Below, in pieces: positions 19,079-29,769 of a stretch of 64,000 nucleotides of DNA. Every line of letters begins with the position of its first letter. Positions within the stretch are counted from its first letter, which is position 1. The notes under the pieces are model-generated. The model was given only the letters and a program-made list of their open reading frames with translations, was not told where the DNA came from and searched no databases. The translations under genes and the position numbers were made by a program. Location: NCBI GenBank assembly GCA_034440615.1, contig JAOTOM010003968.1, forward strand, positions 62,001 to 126,000, written 5' to 3'. Source of the stretch: Ashinkailepas kermadecensis (lineage: Eukaryota > Arthropoda > Thecostraca > Neolepadidae).

Positions 19079-20268
19079 AAAGATTGCCGGCAGTTGCACT
19101 CACCACAAACAAACAAATTTTAGCATTATCCATATTGAGTTATATTGCAAATCTTGAATATAAGATGAGTTGCTCTCCCTCTGGTAAAGTGAGAATCTGT
19201 TGCCCTTTTCTTCCTAGGTACCCACCTAGGTACCTAGGCATTGCCTACATCCTGAGGTCCTGTAAGTAGGTACCTACCTTGTACCTAGCTACCTAGTAAT
19301 CATTTGGCACCAAAGTAGGTAAATGTCTTTTAGTACCCACTGACAACCATGCACATAGGCTGATTTTAAGCTGGTAAGATATGGGATATAATGTAATGGG
19401 AAATATAATTGTAATGGTAAAGGTATTTGGGTTCATGCAGTACCCACCTATTCATCTTTCACATTCCACTTGATATAAGCAATAAGGAAATCCATGGAAT
19501 ACAGCATATAGATGGGGCATCAGAATATGATTTTAGGAAAGGTTTGGATGTATTCTGGGTTGGATTTGGTTAGGATGTGTTGAATTTATTCATATTTGGT
19601 AAATTATCCGACATGAAAGAATCCTAGCTGACTGAGCCAAACATATTTGTTTATTTTGCTTAAGCATAATACCTCAACACCTTAAAGCACCACAATGCCC
19701 CAAATTTTAGCTCGGCATCCATGATTGCATTGCACAAATTCAACCCTGTCCACAATTTCAAAGTACAAATCCCATCCTCCCAGGTATCCACACAGTCAGC
19801 CAGCTACAGCTCGGACTATAACTACAGTAATATTCAAAATGATGCTAAGGTTACATATGCTACATGCAGTACTGTTTTGTAGGATATGAAATTTGGATAT
19901 GCTTCATGAGCTCATTCAGAATAATCCAGGGCTCATGGTGAGGAGGGCTAGGAACCACTGGTCTGTAGTGTCCAAGCTGATGCATACATTGCACTGTGCC
20001 AGATTATTTTAATGACAATGTATTATTTGTCATGAACTGTTTTGCAGAATATATTGATGAGCATTTATACTTTTGGTTTAATTACATTTTATATCATCTG
20101 GATAAATCATGTCAGGTCTGATTATTTGAGATGAATAACAAATTCTGCATCGTTCATTTTTGGATAGCTAAGCTATTGTTTATGAGTACAATTTGTGTCT
20201 AGGATCATTGGTAATTGACAAAAACATCGCATGTTACAAAACATTTAATATTGAAATGCAACTTTCAG
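19079..20268. other. Remainder of MXD/MNT intron 1
   Basis: No coding exon recognised. 19215-19310 is rich in GGTACC/CTAGG palindromic words (CCTAGGTACCCACCTAGG). At about 19948-19960 GCTAGGAACCACTG looks like one end of a hAT-type element (complement CAGTGGTTCCTAGC), but no partner end was found. Confidence 0.45.
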
Positions 20269-20368
20269 AAGCAGAGCATGGTTATGCATCAACAGTGCCT
20301 CTTCTGGATATTATGTCCAAGCCATTCAACAAGAGACACTCCAAAGGTCGAAAAGGCGTGGGCAACCG
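20269..20368 (+). CDS. MXD/MNT-family repressor, exon 2
   Basis: Acceptor ACTTTCAG ends at 20268. The exon (100 nt) completes Glu and reads AEHGYASTVPLLDIM followed by SKPFNKRHSKGRKGVGN, ending CG before the donor GTGAGT at 20369 (phase 2). AEHGYAS is the hallmark that follows the SIN3 helix in MXD proteins. The basic Lys/Arg-rich stretch leads into the bHLH, as expected. A micro-retroposon starts only 22 bp after the exon end. Confidence 0.88.
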
Positions 20369-20390
20369 GTGAGTCCTCTCTGTTTGGGAA

Positions 20391-20440
20391 AACTGCATGG
20401 CCAGTGCAGTCGACGTGCCCTAAAGCCCAAATAACTTACT
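20391..20440 (+). mobile_element. Ultra-short SINE-3'-end insertion (micro-retroposon 3)
   Basis: 50 bp flanked by a perfect 12-bp duplication TCTGTTTGGGAA (20379-20390 and 20441-20452). It starts AACTGCATGGCCAGTGCAG (hairpin-capable CTGCA/TGCAG) and continues TCGACGTGCCCTAAAGCCC with a short AAATAACTTACT tail. It sits in MXD/MNT intron 2 beside the donor site. Confidence 0.88.
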
Positions 20441-20498
20441 TCTGTTTGGGAATGTCAATTGCCAGGCTTGGGATTGCATCATGCATATCATGCAGGTT

Positions 20499-20783
20499 CA
20501 GAGGTGGATACACGGGGAGGGGGGGGGGACAGCGCCCCAATAGGAAGGTTTGAGTGCACCTCCCCAATAAACGAATTTTTCAGCCAGAGGGATCCCTCGG
20601 ATGGAAAAGGTGCCCTCCGTTGAGAAAATGGTGCTCCTCTGGTGTGCTCGAGTGCACCCCTCCCCTGCTCAACAAATTTTCAGCTGAAGGCGTCCATCCA
20701 GGCACTTCCACCTTGGCGCCCATCCAAAGAAATGGCGCCCCTCTAGCCAAGTAACCCCATGCCAATTGCTGGGTCCGCCCCTG
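20499..20783. mobile_element. hAT-like MITE in MXD/MNT intron 2
   Basis: 285 bp beginning CAGAGGTGGATAC and ending in the complement of CAGGGGCGGACCC. The 8-bp flanks TGCAGGTT (20491-20498) and GGCAAGTT (20784-20791) agree at 6 of 8 positions. CAG ends with 8-bp duplications point to the hAT superfamily. The interior repeats GGCGCCC/GGTGCCC words and has no transposase. Related sequence (GGGGGCAGGTGCCCCCC, then CACAGCTACACCCCTG) is seen near 22260-22317. Confidence 0.62.
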
Positions 20784-20791
20784 GGCAAGTT

Positions 20792-21306
20792 CAGTGCTGC
20801 TGTTACGCTAATAGTTTCTTCTTCAAGAATGTATATTGCAATAACTTCTTTGTGTGTTGCAAATATTTACCATTCAGTACAGATGCGGTTTTCAATTGTA
20901 TTTCAAGTTCCTGCATTGTGAAGAAGCTGCCATTCGACTGATCTTCACAGGCTTAGCTTTTGAGAGATATAACTTTATTGGGAACACAATTGCTTTGAAG
21001 ATAGTTTCCCTTTCTTCCAATAAACTAAATACTGTGAAACCTTGAAGCCATAGTTGCGTCTGCTTCATACCATGTGCTCCCAATCTCAGCATGTTTGCAC
21101 TGATGCATATTTAACAAATCATATCATAACATCAGTTCCCCATATTATGAAGAGGTCTCGTATGCAACTAAGCTATGCAGTCCAATGCTATTGTTTGTGT
21201 TTTGCATGTTTTCATGAAGCCTCCATTTGAAGTATGCAGTCAATTGTTGTGGAAAGCTCACGATAAGTGCTGGCGAAGCAAATCTTATCAGGCTCTTTGT
21301 TGGCAG
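20792..21306. other. Remainder of MXD/MNT intron 2
   Basis: No feature recognised in this AT-rich stretch. The polypyrimidine-containing end GGCTCTTTGTTGGCAG forms the acceptor for exon 3. Confidence 0.5.
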
Positions 21307-21336
21307 GTCAACTCACAACGAGTTGGAGAAGAATCG
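21307..21336 (+). CDS. MXD/MNT-family repressor, exon 3 (start of bHLH basic region)
   Basis: A 30-nt exon between acceptor GTTGGCAG (ends 21306) and donor GTGAGT (starts 21337). Joined to exon 2 (CG + G = Arg) it reads R-STHNELEKN-R, the basic region that contacts the E-box, with the H-N-E-x-E-x-x-R pattern. Vertebrate MXD genes, to my knowledge, also have a 30-nt exon with this text and phase 2 on both sides. The next exon (RAHLR and onwards) was not found in the remaining 42 kb. The gene may continue beyond the window, or the exon may be too diverged to recognise by eye. Confidence 0.88.
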
Positions 21337-21539
21337 GTGAGTGTTGCTCTGGTGTGGCTCGGGGTATGTAAAGTGGATAAGCAACGCAGAAGCAGTTCCA
21401 CTTGAATAATGTATAGGCACCAATGAGCTTTACCTCTCCGTATCCGCGATAAAAAATCGAAGCACCATTGACTCATGGGAAGCACCCTGGCTGCATTACT
21501 GTCATCCTTTGCCCCCTACTTTCACACAGTTTCCTGGTG

Positions 21540-22080
21540 ACACTCCTGAATCAGCATCTTCACTACCCTTAGCATTCCTGCCTGGCATCCCTGAATCAAC
21601 ATCTCATCCTTCCAAGCACACAATGTTGGAAGCGGCCTTGAATCGGCGCCTCCGCCAGACTGTCGAAGCAGACCCTGATGCTAATTAATTGGTCCTTAAT
21701 TAGCATCTCCACGAGCCCACCCACCCCCTGCCCAGAAATTATCGGCATCGTCATTGAATCTGGACCTCCACCCCTTGATCAATGCACACAGCTGGTGCTA
21801 GTTGCATTCATCCGGCTTAGTCAGCTGGCATTGCTGCATCGGAAATCTGAATCAATGGTGTCATAAAGTCATGAAATGTTCAGACTTAATAAGAGTCACA
21901 AGCGCCCATCCAGGTTAAGTCTGCAAGGGGAATATACCATAACCCTGGCAAAAGACACTCGCCGCCTTAGCCAACACAACATCCCTAAAATTCCAAAGAA
22001 TCCATCCACGACCATCCCACCCACCCACCAGTGCCTATCTACCTTACCTATCCAGCCCTATTCACTCGATCCCGCGTAAC
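21540..22080 (-). mobile_element. CR1-like LINE 3' region with terminal hairpin
   Basis: 21861-22080 aligns with the 3' region of the minus-strand CR1-like element at 45.6-46.1 kb: GTCATAAAGTCAT, a hairpin at 21881-21923 (AGACTTAA with TTAAGTCT), and CCTATC..CGCATAACAC/CGCGTAACAC. On the minus strand it ends in a short TTTATGAC-type tail at about 21861. 21540-21860 carries degenerate repeats of GAATCAGCATCTTC-like words; its relation to the LINE is uncertain. Confidence 0.55.
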
Positions 22081-22165
22081 ACATGTGTCTCGTGTGCCCT
22101 GCCAATAATTTTCAGACTCCATCGATGCATGCTTAAAGGGGCCTGTACAGTGTACACCCGCTTAG

Positions 22166-22199
<34 letters not shown>
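22166..22199. repeat. (TA)n microsatellite
   Basis: An uninterrupted run of about 17 TA units. Confidence 0.95.
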
Positions 22200-22203
<4 letters not shown>

Positions 22204-23652
22204 CACATATCGTCTCATGGTAAAAGTTGAAATTATTGGAAGGGCAAAGCCGACATGGAGAGGGGGCAGGTGCCCCCCCTCCACCCAAAAAAAAAACGTC
22301 CACAGCTACACCCCTGCACTCACCCCAATGGTAGGGCACGAAAGTTGAGTGTGAATACTCAGAGCGCATCCCATCATTCCGCTCCCCCCCCCGCCACACT
22401 ATCTGAACATGTATTCCCTTTAGCAACGCAGCGAGAGTTTCTAGTGACCTGATTGCCTCATTTGTTATTTTTGCTTAAAGGAAACTAACCACCTTGCCGA
22501 AATTCTGCAATCATACTAATTAGGGGTATTGGCACCTGAAAATGATCAATATGACATTGGTTTTGCGAAATATTATGCCCATACTTCAAAAAACGGGATT
22601 TTGGAGTGTTTTTTTCTTTTTTATCATAGGCCTCTAAAGGTTCGCCTTTAGGTTTAATTAAAGTTTAATTAATTTAATTTAATTAAATTTTAAATAAAAT
22701 TTAAATTAAATTTAATTAAAGCCTCTAGGTTTAATTAGGTTTAATTAGGTTTAATTAAATAAAAGGTTTAATTTCCATTGAAATGCTGTTTGCTTCCATA
22801 TGCTTCCATATGAAGGAATTTTCACAACGCCCACCGAGTCTGTCCATGTCCCAAAACCGATGATAAAAGGCCTTATAACTTCGGCTGGAAGATGTTTTTG
22901 GACCGAACGTAGTATGAGGCAAGTGATTTCTCGACGTGGTCTTCAAAACTGCTATCTCAGTTAAAATCCCATTATAAAGGTGGTTAGTTTCCTTTAAGTG
23001 AACTCGACATGCCCGTCCCCGCGTACAGACACACCCACTATCGTTCTCAAAGAGAAGGGCGTTATGCCTGTCGGAGGCAGTGTGCCGCGCCTGCGCAGTC
23101 CAACTACCTTCTTGGCTTTACCTGACACTAAATCGGGTACACATTTTGGTTCGCTTGGCACCAAATCAGGCAAGTTTCAGTTGCCTTTTGGTAGCATTAT
23201 GCTTGTTAATGAAACTAAGTTCTGGTTTAAGGAACGATGTTTGAAAAATAAAGTATATCAATATGTTTTAGTGCATGCACTTGATACCTACTTTCATAAG
23301 AAAGAGAAGAAGTGCCTTTGTATATTTGTAATCTTTGTTCTAATTGGATTCATTCTAAAGTATAGAATGCAACATGTTGCATTCTAAACATGTGAAATCC
23401 GTTGGATCTGTGCATGAAGTATGGAAGAAAGCTGGCAATCTGAGTGGTTTTCTGGCCAACGAAGTAGACAAGCTGCAACCAGGTGTTTATTGTGTTTGGA
23501 TTCATTTGTGGGGGAAGAAATAGACCAGGCTGAAAAATGAGAAAATTCTCTCCAGGTATTTATATATTTAAAGTATATGTTAAGTCATCTCCACTGCAGA
23601 TATGTCTGTCAAACATCACACTGTTTCCACTCATGATGGGCATACAATGTTT
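22200..23652. other. Intergenic DNA with AT-rich palindromic block
   Basis: 22640-22770 is a run of TTTAATTAA variants that can fold on itself. 22255-22320 resembles part of the MITE at 20.5 kb. An open frame at 22998-23387 has no recognisable motif and no convincing splice context. Nothing else was identified. Confidence 0.5.
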
Positions 23653-23666
23653 GCCTTGCCACCCTT

Positions 23667-23826
23667 GGTTGGTTATTGGTTTTACGACACGTCGACCGTT
23701 GAGTCATATAGCGTCGCCAATCTCTCACGCCGATTGGTCGCGGGCGAAGACTAGCGACAGGTGAGATTCGAACCCACAATCTTTCGATTGTGAGACGAGC
23801 ATCTTACCTCTAGACCACTCGTCCCC
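23667..23826 (-). mobile_element. tRNA-Val-like SINE
   Basis: 160 bp with a perfect 14-bp duplication GCCTTGCCACCCTT at 23653-23666 and 23827-23840. A and B boxes are well kept in the sense direction and the 3' tail is TTGGTTGG on the plus strand. Confidence 0.95.
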
Positions 23827-23840
23827 GCCTTGCCACCCTT

Positions 23841-24301
23841 GAAAACTGGCCCTGTTGCTGCTCGTCTGGTTTTGGTCCTGTGCACTGGTAGCAAACACGG
23901 TCGGTGGCGCTGAATACGGTGCCGTTTTGAGCTGGCTGAGGTGGTGCCTTGCGTTACGTGAGTGTGTATCGGACGTGATCAGATGACGTGAGCGGAGGGG
24001 GGGAGGCAGTACGACTGCGTGTGCGCTGGCCTCAGGAGGCGATTCAGCGCGTTCCTTTGTCGGCTCGGTCCGGCGCGGCCTATTGATCTGTAGCACATGG
24101 CCGGTCAGCTGGCTCGGCGGCGGCGGCGGCGGGCGGCGGCGGCGGCGTCAGCGGAGCTCCTTTGTTTGCTGTACTATCGGCGTCGGCGCGATGGTGCGCC
24201 AGTTGCTGGGGAGGGGGAGAGGGTCTGACCGCGTCCGTTCCACTTCGCCACTGGTGGTTGTGGTGCCGTCGCGTGAGATGTGTGCACACGCATGTTTACA
24301 G
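23841..24301. other. GC-rich intergenic DNA
   Basis: Becomes CpG-rich towards 24050-24250, with a CGG-type run at about 24114-24150 (GGCGGCGGCGGCGGGCGGCG). No gene is recognised; it could be a CpG-island-like promoter region of a gene not seen here. Confidence 0.4.
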
Positions 24302-24453
24302 GAGCAGCGAAACTTCCGAATACGATGCGATTAAGAAAACTTGCGAAAGTATTGCTCTTGCAAACGGGCTTCTGACATGCCAAGATGTACAAAAAGCGTA
24401 ACAATATTGTCGCAAGTTTTCTTAACGCGTGACATTCGGAAGCTTCGCTGCTC
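24302..24453. repeat. Hairpin-forming inverted repeat, about 55-bp arms
   Basis: The left arm starts GAGCAGCGAAACTTCCGAAT and includes TTAAGAAAACTTGCGA. The right arm is its near-perfect complement, ending CTTCGCTGCTC at 24453. The loop is about 35-40 bases. It may be a small foldback MITE or a transcribed hairpin. No TSD is visible. Confidence 0.8.
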
Positions 24454-24618
24454 GTGTGGGCGGGACCGTGCATTAACGTGGAACGCACTCACAGGGCAGC
24501 GCTGAACGTTTTTCGGGCCGTTTTCCTTTCGCTCGAAAATAAGTAAAGTTCCTCACGTTCCTTGAGTGCCAAACAATATGCATGTGCACATGTGCAACAA
24601 TATGCATGCATGCGTGCA

Positions 24619-24780
24619 GGTCACGAGTGGTCTAGGGGTAAGATGCTCGTCTCACAATCGAAAGGTTGTGGGTTCGAGTCTCACCTGTCGCTACTCTTCG
24701 CCCGCGACCAATCGGCGTGAGAGATTGGCGACGCTACATGACTCAACGGTCGACGTGTCGTAAAACCAATAACCAACCAA
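24619..24780 (+). mobile_element. tRNA-Val-like SINE
   Basis: Plus-strand copy. The first bases are GGTCACGAGTGG in place of GGGGACGAGTGG. Boxes TGGTCTAGGGGTAAG and GGTTCGAGTCT are intact. The flanking repeat CAATATGCATG occurs after the tail at 24778 and twice before the head (24574 and 24598), so the exact TSD is ambiguous. Confidence 0.9.
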
Positions 24781-24889
24781 TATGCATGTGGACGATATAG
24801 CGTTTTTTTTTGCTCATGCATTCATTCTCCACGAAGCCACAAGTTTCCGGTCAGATATAAAACAGAGGAAAAATTGGAGCAGTTTTTGT

Positions 24890-25680
24890 AGAAAGAGCCC
24901 TTGAATCCACCTTGCGGGCTGACAAGAGCCGTGAAGACAAGAGAGGGCCCACCCTAGAGCTTGAATGCCTGTCAGCTGGAAAGAGCAGTCTCGAGTGGAA
25001 AGGGCCCCAAGCAGTTGAGGAATAAACAAGTCACTGAAGCCGAGGCATAAAAGGGCGCCTGGAGGCCAGAAATACCTGGGATGCTCTTGGGGTTTGAAAG
25101 GGTCCCTGAGGGATAAACAAGACCCCTAAGAGCTGACAAGAACTAGTGAGGGTCCATCTCCGAGTTTAATTCCTCCCCCCCCCCCCCAGATTGAGCTGGA
25201 CAGGGTTATTGAGGACTGTGATGGGCCCGCAAAAGCTGGAGAGGGTCCTACATGATGAAGAGGGTCTCTGAGAGTCGGAGTAGACTGAACTGGGGTTCTC
25301 CTCAGGTTGGCAGCGGCCCCGAATGGATGAACAAGGTCCCCTGAGAGATTGAAAATATTTTGCCTGTTGGCTGGCGATTGATATGAGGAATACCGATTGC
25401 CAGTCTCAGAGTTATAATATTCTTGAAACCACAAGAGCGTTCGATATCTAGAGAGGGCCCATAGCAGTTTGAGAGGGCTCCTGATGGCTAACAGAGCCCC
25501 CTTAGAGCTAAGGAGAGTACATGAGGCTAACGGTGATTGTGAGGAATATTGAGGGCCCGCCTCAGAGCTAGAAAGCCTCTGGACCTAGAAAGACGAGGAC
25601 TGGGAGGGGCCCTTGACTGCTGGAGAGGACCCCTGACGATTGAAAATCATCACTGAGCACTAGAGAGGACTGGACTTGAA
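24890..25680. repeat. Degenerate GAGAGGGCCC-type repeat region
   Basis: Words such as AGAGGGCCC, GGGTCCCTGAG, CTGACAAGA and GAACAAGGTCCCCTGAG recur every 30-45 bases with much divergence. It looks like an old decayed minisatellite, with a C run at about 25174-25187. No coding potential seen. Confidence 0.55.
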
Positions 25681-26086
25681 TGCCCAAGTCGGTAGTGGGC
25701 CCTCTTCAGATGGTCGCCCCCTGGACCAAATCTTGGCTATGCCACTGCCTGGTTAGTGGTTTCCAGTCGCCCTCCATCTCGAATATGGGGCGAGATTCCA
25801 GAAGCATCGGTGGACTCTGCGGATTCGCTTCCGAGCAATTTGGAATCTGGCAGATGAGCGTGCGTCAATCTGAGTGATCACATCCCAACTAATTCTACTT
25901 ATTCCCATGTGAACGTCAGGCGAATTGGGCTTTTACAGTATTGATGTGAAGGGAGCTTTGTTCTTGTCGGGAAATGTCCTCGCAATATTTCGACGCAGAA
26001 CATGGCCGAATAGTGTGGCTGTTATGGCGGGGTTGGGCTCTGTGATGGTCACGTCACACTGTGATCGTTGGCGCTCGGTGATGTTG
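25681..26086. other. Intergenic DNA, no feature recognised
   Basis: Mixed composition. The phrase GTCGCCCCCTGGACCAAATC then TTGGCTATGCCACTGCCTGG near 25710-25750 resembles MITE-like ends of the CAGGGG type but is too short to assign. Confidence 0.4.
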
Positions 26087-26248
26087 TGTGGCCGACCGCA
26101 CCGCACTGCACTCGCCTGCCATCGCAGTGTTGGGGCCACCACTGATGCGTGTTTGTCGCTGCCAGTGCGGTGTGGCCGACCGCACCGCACTGCACTCGCC
26201 TGCCATCGCAGTGTTGGGGCCACCACTGATGCGTGTTTGTCGCTGCCC
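26087..26248. repeat. 84-bp tandem duplication
   Basis: GTGTGGCCGACCGCACCGCA and the following 64 bases occur twice in direct succession (26087 and 26171) with almost no differences, so the duplication is recent. Confidence 0.93.
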
Positions 26249-27025
26249 GGCAGTCGCTTCGTGCGGTACTGATGGTTTAGCCCAACCCTGCTCACCATTC
26301 GAAACGAAACGACCTAGCCCACTCAGCGCACACGGCCGTGGGCCCAGGTATCTGCGTGCCAATCTGTCAACAGCTCATCTGTACTGTACTGGTCATGTGC
26401 ACATTGATGTATGCTGCATGCGCATGCACACGCAATGTGTCTAAGTGCGTTTTTTTTTGTGGAAACGGCACGTAACTGGAGGCATATTGGCATCCTAAGT
26501 AACATATTTTGTTTTGGTTTACATACACTGGTCCATATAGCTCATCCAAGGGATCCGCCAGATACAGGGCGCAGCTGGCATTAATTTCATTCGCCCTCAG
26601 GTTTGTGTTGGGAGGTATCACAGAGAACAAAGCTTATGCTGTGCAATTAGATGCAAGATACAATTACACATCTTATTGGAATATGCATTATTTTGCAACT
26701 TCTCTATATCATTTGTACCAGGCTCTGCTGGGTGGGGGTGGTAGAATATCCCCTTTGTGAATTTTCGCGATGTCTCTAAACTGTTGAAGATATCGACGCA
26801 AAGCTAGATGCTCCTACACCAATTCTGCACAATTTTACTCTTTTTTTTGTTAAGCTCGTTCCACGTGAAACGGAAACCATGAGATACGTGACATGAGATT
26901 GCACTTCACATTGACGGCGACCTGCGATGCTTTGAAACATGATTTTCTTTCTTAGTACTAAATATAAATCTTCAAACTGTAGCAAGTGCTTTCTCTGCAA
27001 CAGTCACGTCTGGGTGCTAATATGA
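26249..27025. other. Intergenic DNA, no feature recognised
   Basis: Open frames here (for example 26509-26760, plus) have no known motif. AT-rich after 26450. Confidence 0.4.
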
Positions 27026-27059
27026 CCAATGATGTCGATGCTCCAAAATAACCAACTAA
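27026..27059 (+). mobile_element. Possible ultra-short SINE-3'-end insertion (micro-retroposon 4)
   Basis: CCAATGATGTCGATGCTCC followed by AAAATAACCAACTAAC resembles the other micro-retroposons. The flanks CTAATATGA (27017-27025) and CTAATAATGA (27060-27069) differ by one base insertion, so the duplication is imperfect. Confidence 0.5.
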
Positions 27060-27194
27060 CTAATAATGAGGAAGAATTGACTTGAAAATGTACATCTCCG
27101 GACCCTGTGTTTCCATGTGTACGACACGTGTGTACACTAGCATTTATTTGGCTGTACCTTTTACATTTATGGGGGGAGTGAGTTGAAATACATG

Positions 27195-29165
27195 GCGGAC
27201 CAAAGAGGTCATATGCGCCACGTTTAAAGCGAGTGGGTGTGGCAAGCAAGTTTTGTGCAAGTGTACATTAACGTTAAGATAGTCTTACGATATAGAGTAT
27301 GTGACTTTAAGGTGCTGAAGGCGGGAACCGGACGGGGGAAATCGGCCGGATGTTTAGTGGTTTTAGTTTACTTTACTCATTCGCAAGATAATTTGTAGCT
27401 GGAGTGGGGGAGGGTTGATGACAAAGTTGATTTTGCCAGAGAAGCCAGAGCAGCATTAGCCTACCCTCATCGAAGAGCACCGAGGATCTTTACCGTGCGG
27501 ACAATGAGGTAATTGTACACATCGCCTATCGCGCCGGCTGCCGGGGGTATGTTGTTAGTTGTGGGTTAGTAGCGGCATGCTTTCATGCAGGGTTGTATGT
27601 AAGGTTAGTACATCGTTTTGCAATTCGGCTCATCTACGTCCCTTGTACCTCCAGGTAGCCGTTTTACGTTTTGAATTGAAATGCAAGTCGGCTCATCCAC
27701 ATCCGATAGCACCTCTGGGTACTCGTTTTATGTTGTGCTAATTTTGAAGGCAAGTCGGCTCATCTGCGTCTGATGACACCGCCAGGTAGCCATTTGCTTC
27801 GAATGAAAAAGCGAATCGACTTATATACGTCTGATGCCATTCTTGGATGGCTATTTGCGTGATTTCTACGAGTGTATGCGCGGGCATGCAGTGCGTGCTA
27901 AAGTGAGTGGTGAAGTGCGTGCTGAAGTGCGTGCTGGTGGTGCGGTGTGTACAATGCTCCTGCTGGTTTGGTGGCGTACATACAGCCAAATAGTAATTGA
28001 AGGACTTCTGGGTGTTTGTCACCCAGAAGCGATGGAAGCGAGAAGGCTGGAGTGGTGTTGCAGGTGTTGCATAATGGAGTTCCTCTTGTTGAGGCTGTGA
28101 TAGCGTGGTGTAACCAGTTCTAAGTCTCGTGAGGATTACTTCTTTTTGGCGATGTGATTGGTTTGAGGTGTTCCATGTGCCTTGCGTTGGTTTGATGTGG
28201 ATGTGGTTGGAGCGATGAGGTGTAGAGCTGTGGTGTGTACATGCGTTTTGATGAGGCTAACATATGTGGCGTTGTAGGAGTGCTTTGTAATCGCCCACCG
28301 AATATTCTATGTTGGGCTAAGAGGTCAATGCTAAGGCTGGCTTTGCCAGCACGTCTGCTTGCTCGTTTCCTGGAATGTTGACGTGGCCCGGAATCCAGAA
28401 AAGGAAAAGACGTTGCGGTCCGCGGCTTGTTGGATTCGATCAATGACTAGCTGTGGGCAGTCGTGTGTGCTGTTAATTGACGAAAGGACTGATTTGAAAA
28501 CTGAACAAATTGCTACATTTTTCGTTTTGCGCCTCTTTAGAATAGAGATAGCGGCCATAATGGCCAGAGCTTCAGCGGTGTAGATAGAAAGGTCATCCGG
28601 TAGACGTTTGGAAAGCTTAAAACCTGGTCCAGTAATGCCGGTGCCTAATTTAACCTCATGTTTGACCCATCCGTGAATACGAGTGTTTTGTGATTGTTTA
28701 GATGGGCGAATTTGTTGAAGATGCCGATAATTTCCGCCGCATGTTATATCTGATTTCTTTTACGAGAACAAGTACTCGACCTTTGGTTGTCTGAATGTCC
28801 AGAATGGTCTAGTGGGAGGTCGAGCTGCAGTGGCTGGAATTGTGAGGTTAAAATCTGAAAGAGCCTTGGCAATTTGAACACAAAATGGTAGGAGTTTGCG
28901 CCCAGATCGGCTTCTGTCGTATCTGTGAGGCTAAAATCATCGCTGTGTCGGGTGATTTCCAATGGAGTTGATTTTAATGTGACAGCGGCACAGCTGTTGT
29001 GTCCTCCTGAAGCGCAGGGCAGGCGTGTCTGAGTCCACTAGAAGACTGGCTATCGGTGTGTCGCCGAGGGCTCCTGTGACTGCTCTGATCCAGTCGTTTT
29101 TAATGGTTTCTTTTTTTGCACAGTGTTCGCGAAATTGTAGCCAAGCTGATGCTGCTGTATTCTGC
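27195..29165 (-). mobile_element. Family-A non-LTR retrotransposon, 5'-truncated (copy A3)
   Basis: On the minus strand, from 29165 down: thumb text WIRAVTGALGDTPIASLLVD and TQQLCRCHIKI (equivalent to the 9.4-kb copy), a decayed RNase H (AAISILKRRKTKNVAICSVF, about 28560) and a 3' UTR of about 1.1 kb ending at GACCTCTTTGGTCC (27190-27210). It shares the repeated GCAAGTCGGCTCATC block, present about four times here (27620-27840). RNase H frames are broken. No TSD was found. Confidence 0.8.
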
Positions 29166-29769
29166 GATATCGATTGCCATCCGAATGGGTTAAATCGGTG
29201 TAGTAGCTCCCGAAATAGCCATGGGGAAAATCCCCCGATCCAGCCCCAGTATGGCACGTTCGGCTCGGGACCCCAGCAGAGTTCTGGATATAGTAAACAT
29301 TCGAGCTCCTTAGCTGCATGCAACGTCCAACTGAAAATGAATGTGGACACGTACGTGCACGCACAGACGCAAACAGACCCGCACACAGGTAATGGTAGCG
29401 TGTGCCGCCGCCCAGTTACGGCCGGGCGTCACACGTCGAGCGTGACACACATCGGTGCCGTGGACTGTGGCCCGGTGGGTGCGGGCGGCCGGCCGGCTGC
29501 GCCCCGGCCAGCCCGCCCGGTCAGTGACACCACATGGGGCCGCTCGGCCGCCGCCGCCGCCGTCGCACGCTGCACTGTTGCGCGTCGGCCAGTCTGGCGT
29601 CAGTCGTACCTTCCGGCCGCGTTATCCCGGCTGCGCGCTGCACCGCGGTAGATCGGTACTGATCATATATTGCAGAATTCAAATTTCAACTGTTTCGGTT
29701 CTGTGCAAATTCCCACGATGGTGTGCCTGTGCCTGTGCTGCACTGGTGGTGGCGACCCATGCGGTACCG
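29166..29769. other. GC-rich region before the 30-bp array
   Basis: No gene recognised. 29410-29650 is very CpG-rich. It leads into the minisatellite. Confidence 0.4.

Noticed and set aside
24619..24700. Functional tRNA-Val gene
   Set aside because: Same head recurs at six loci with a shared body and tail and TSDs at five of them, so it is a SINE.
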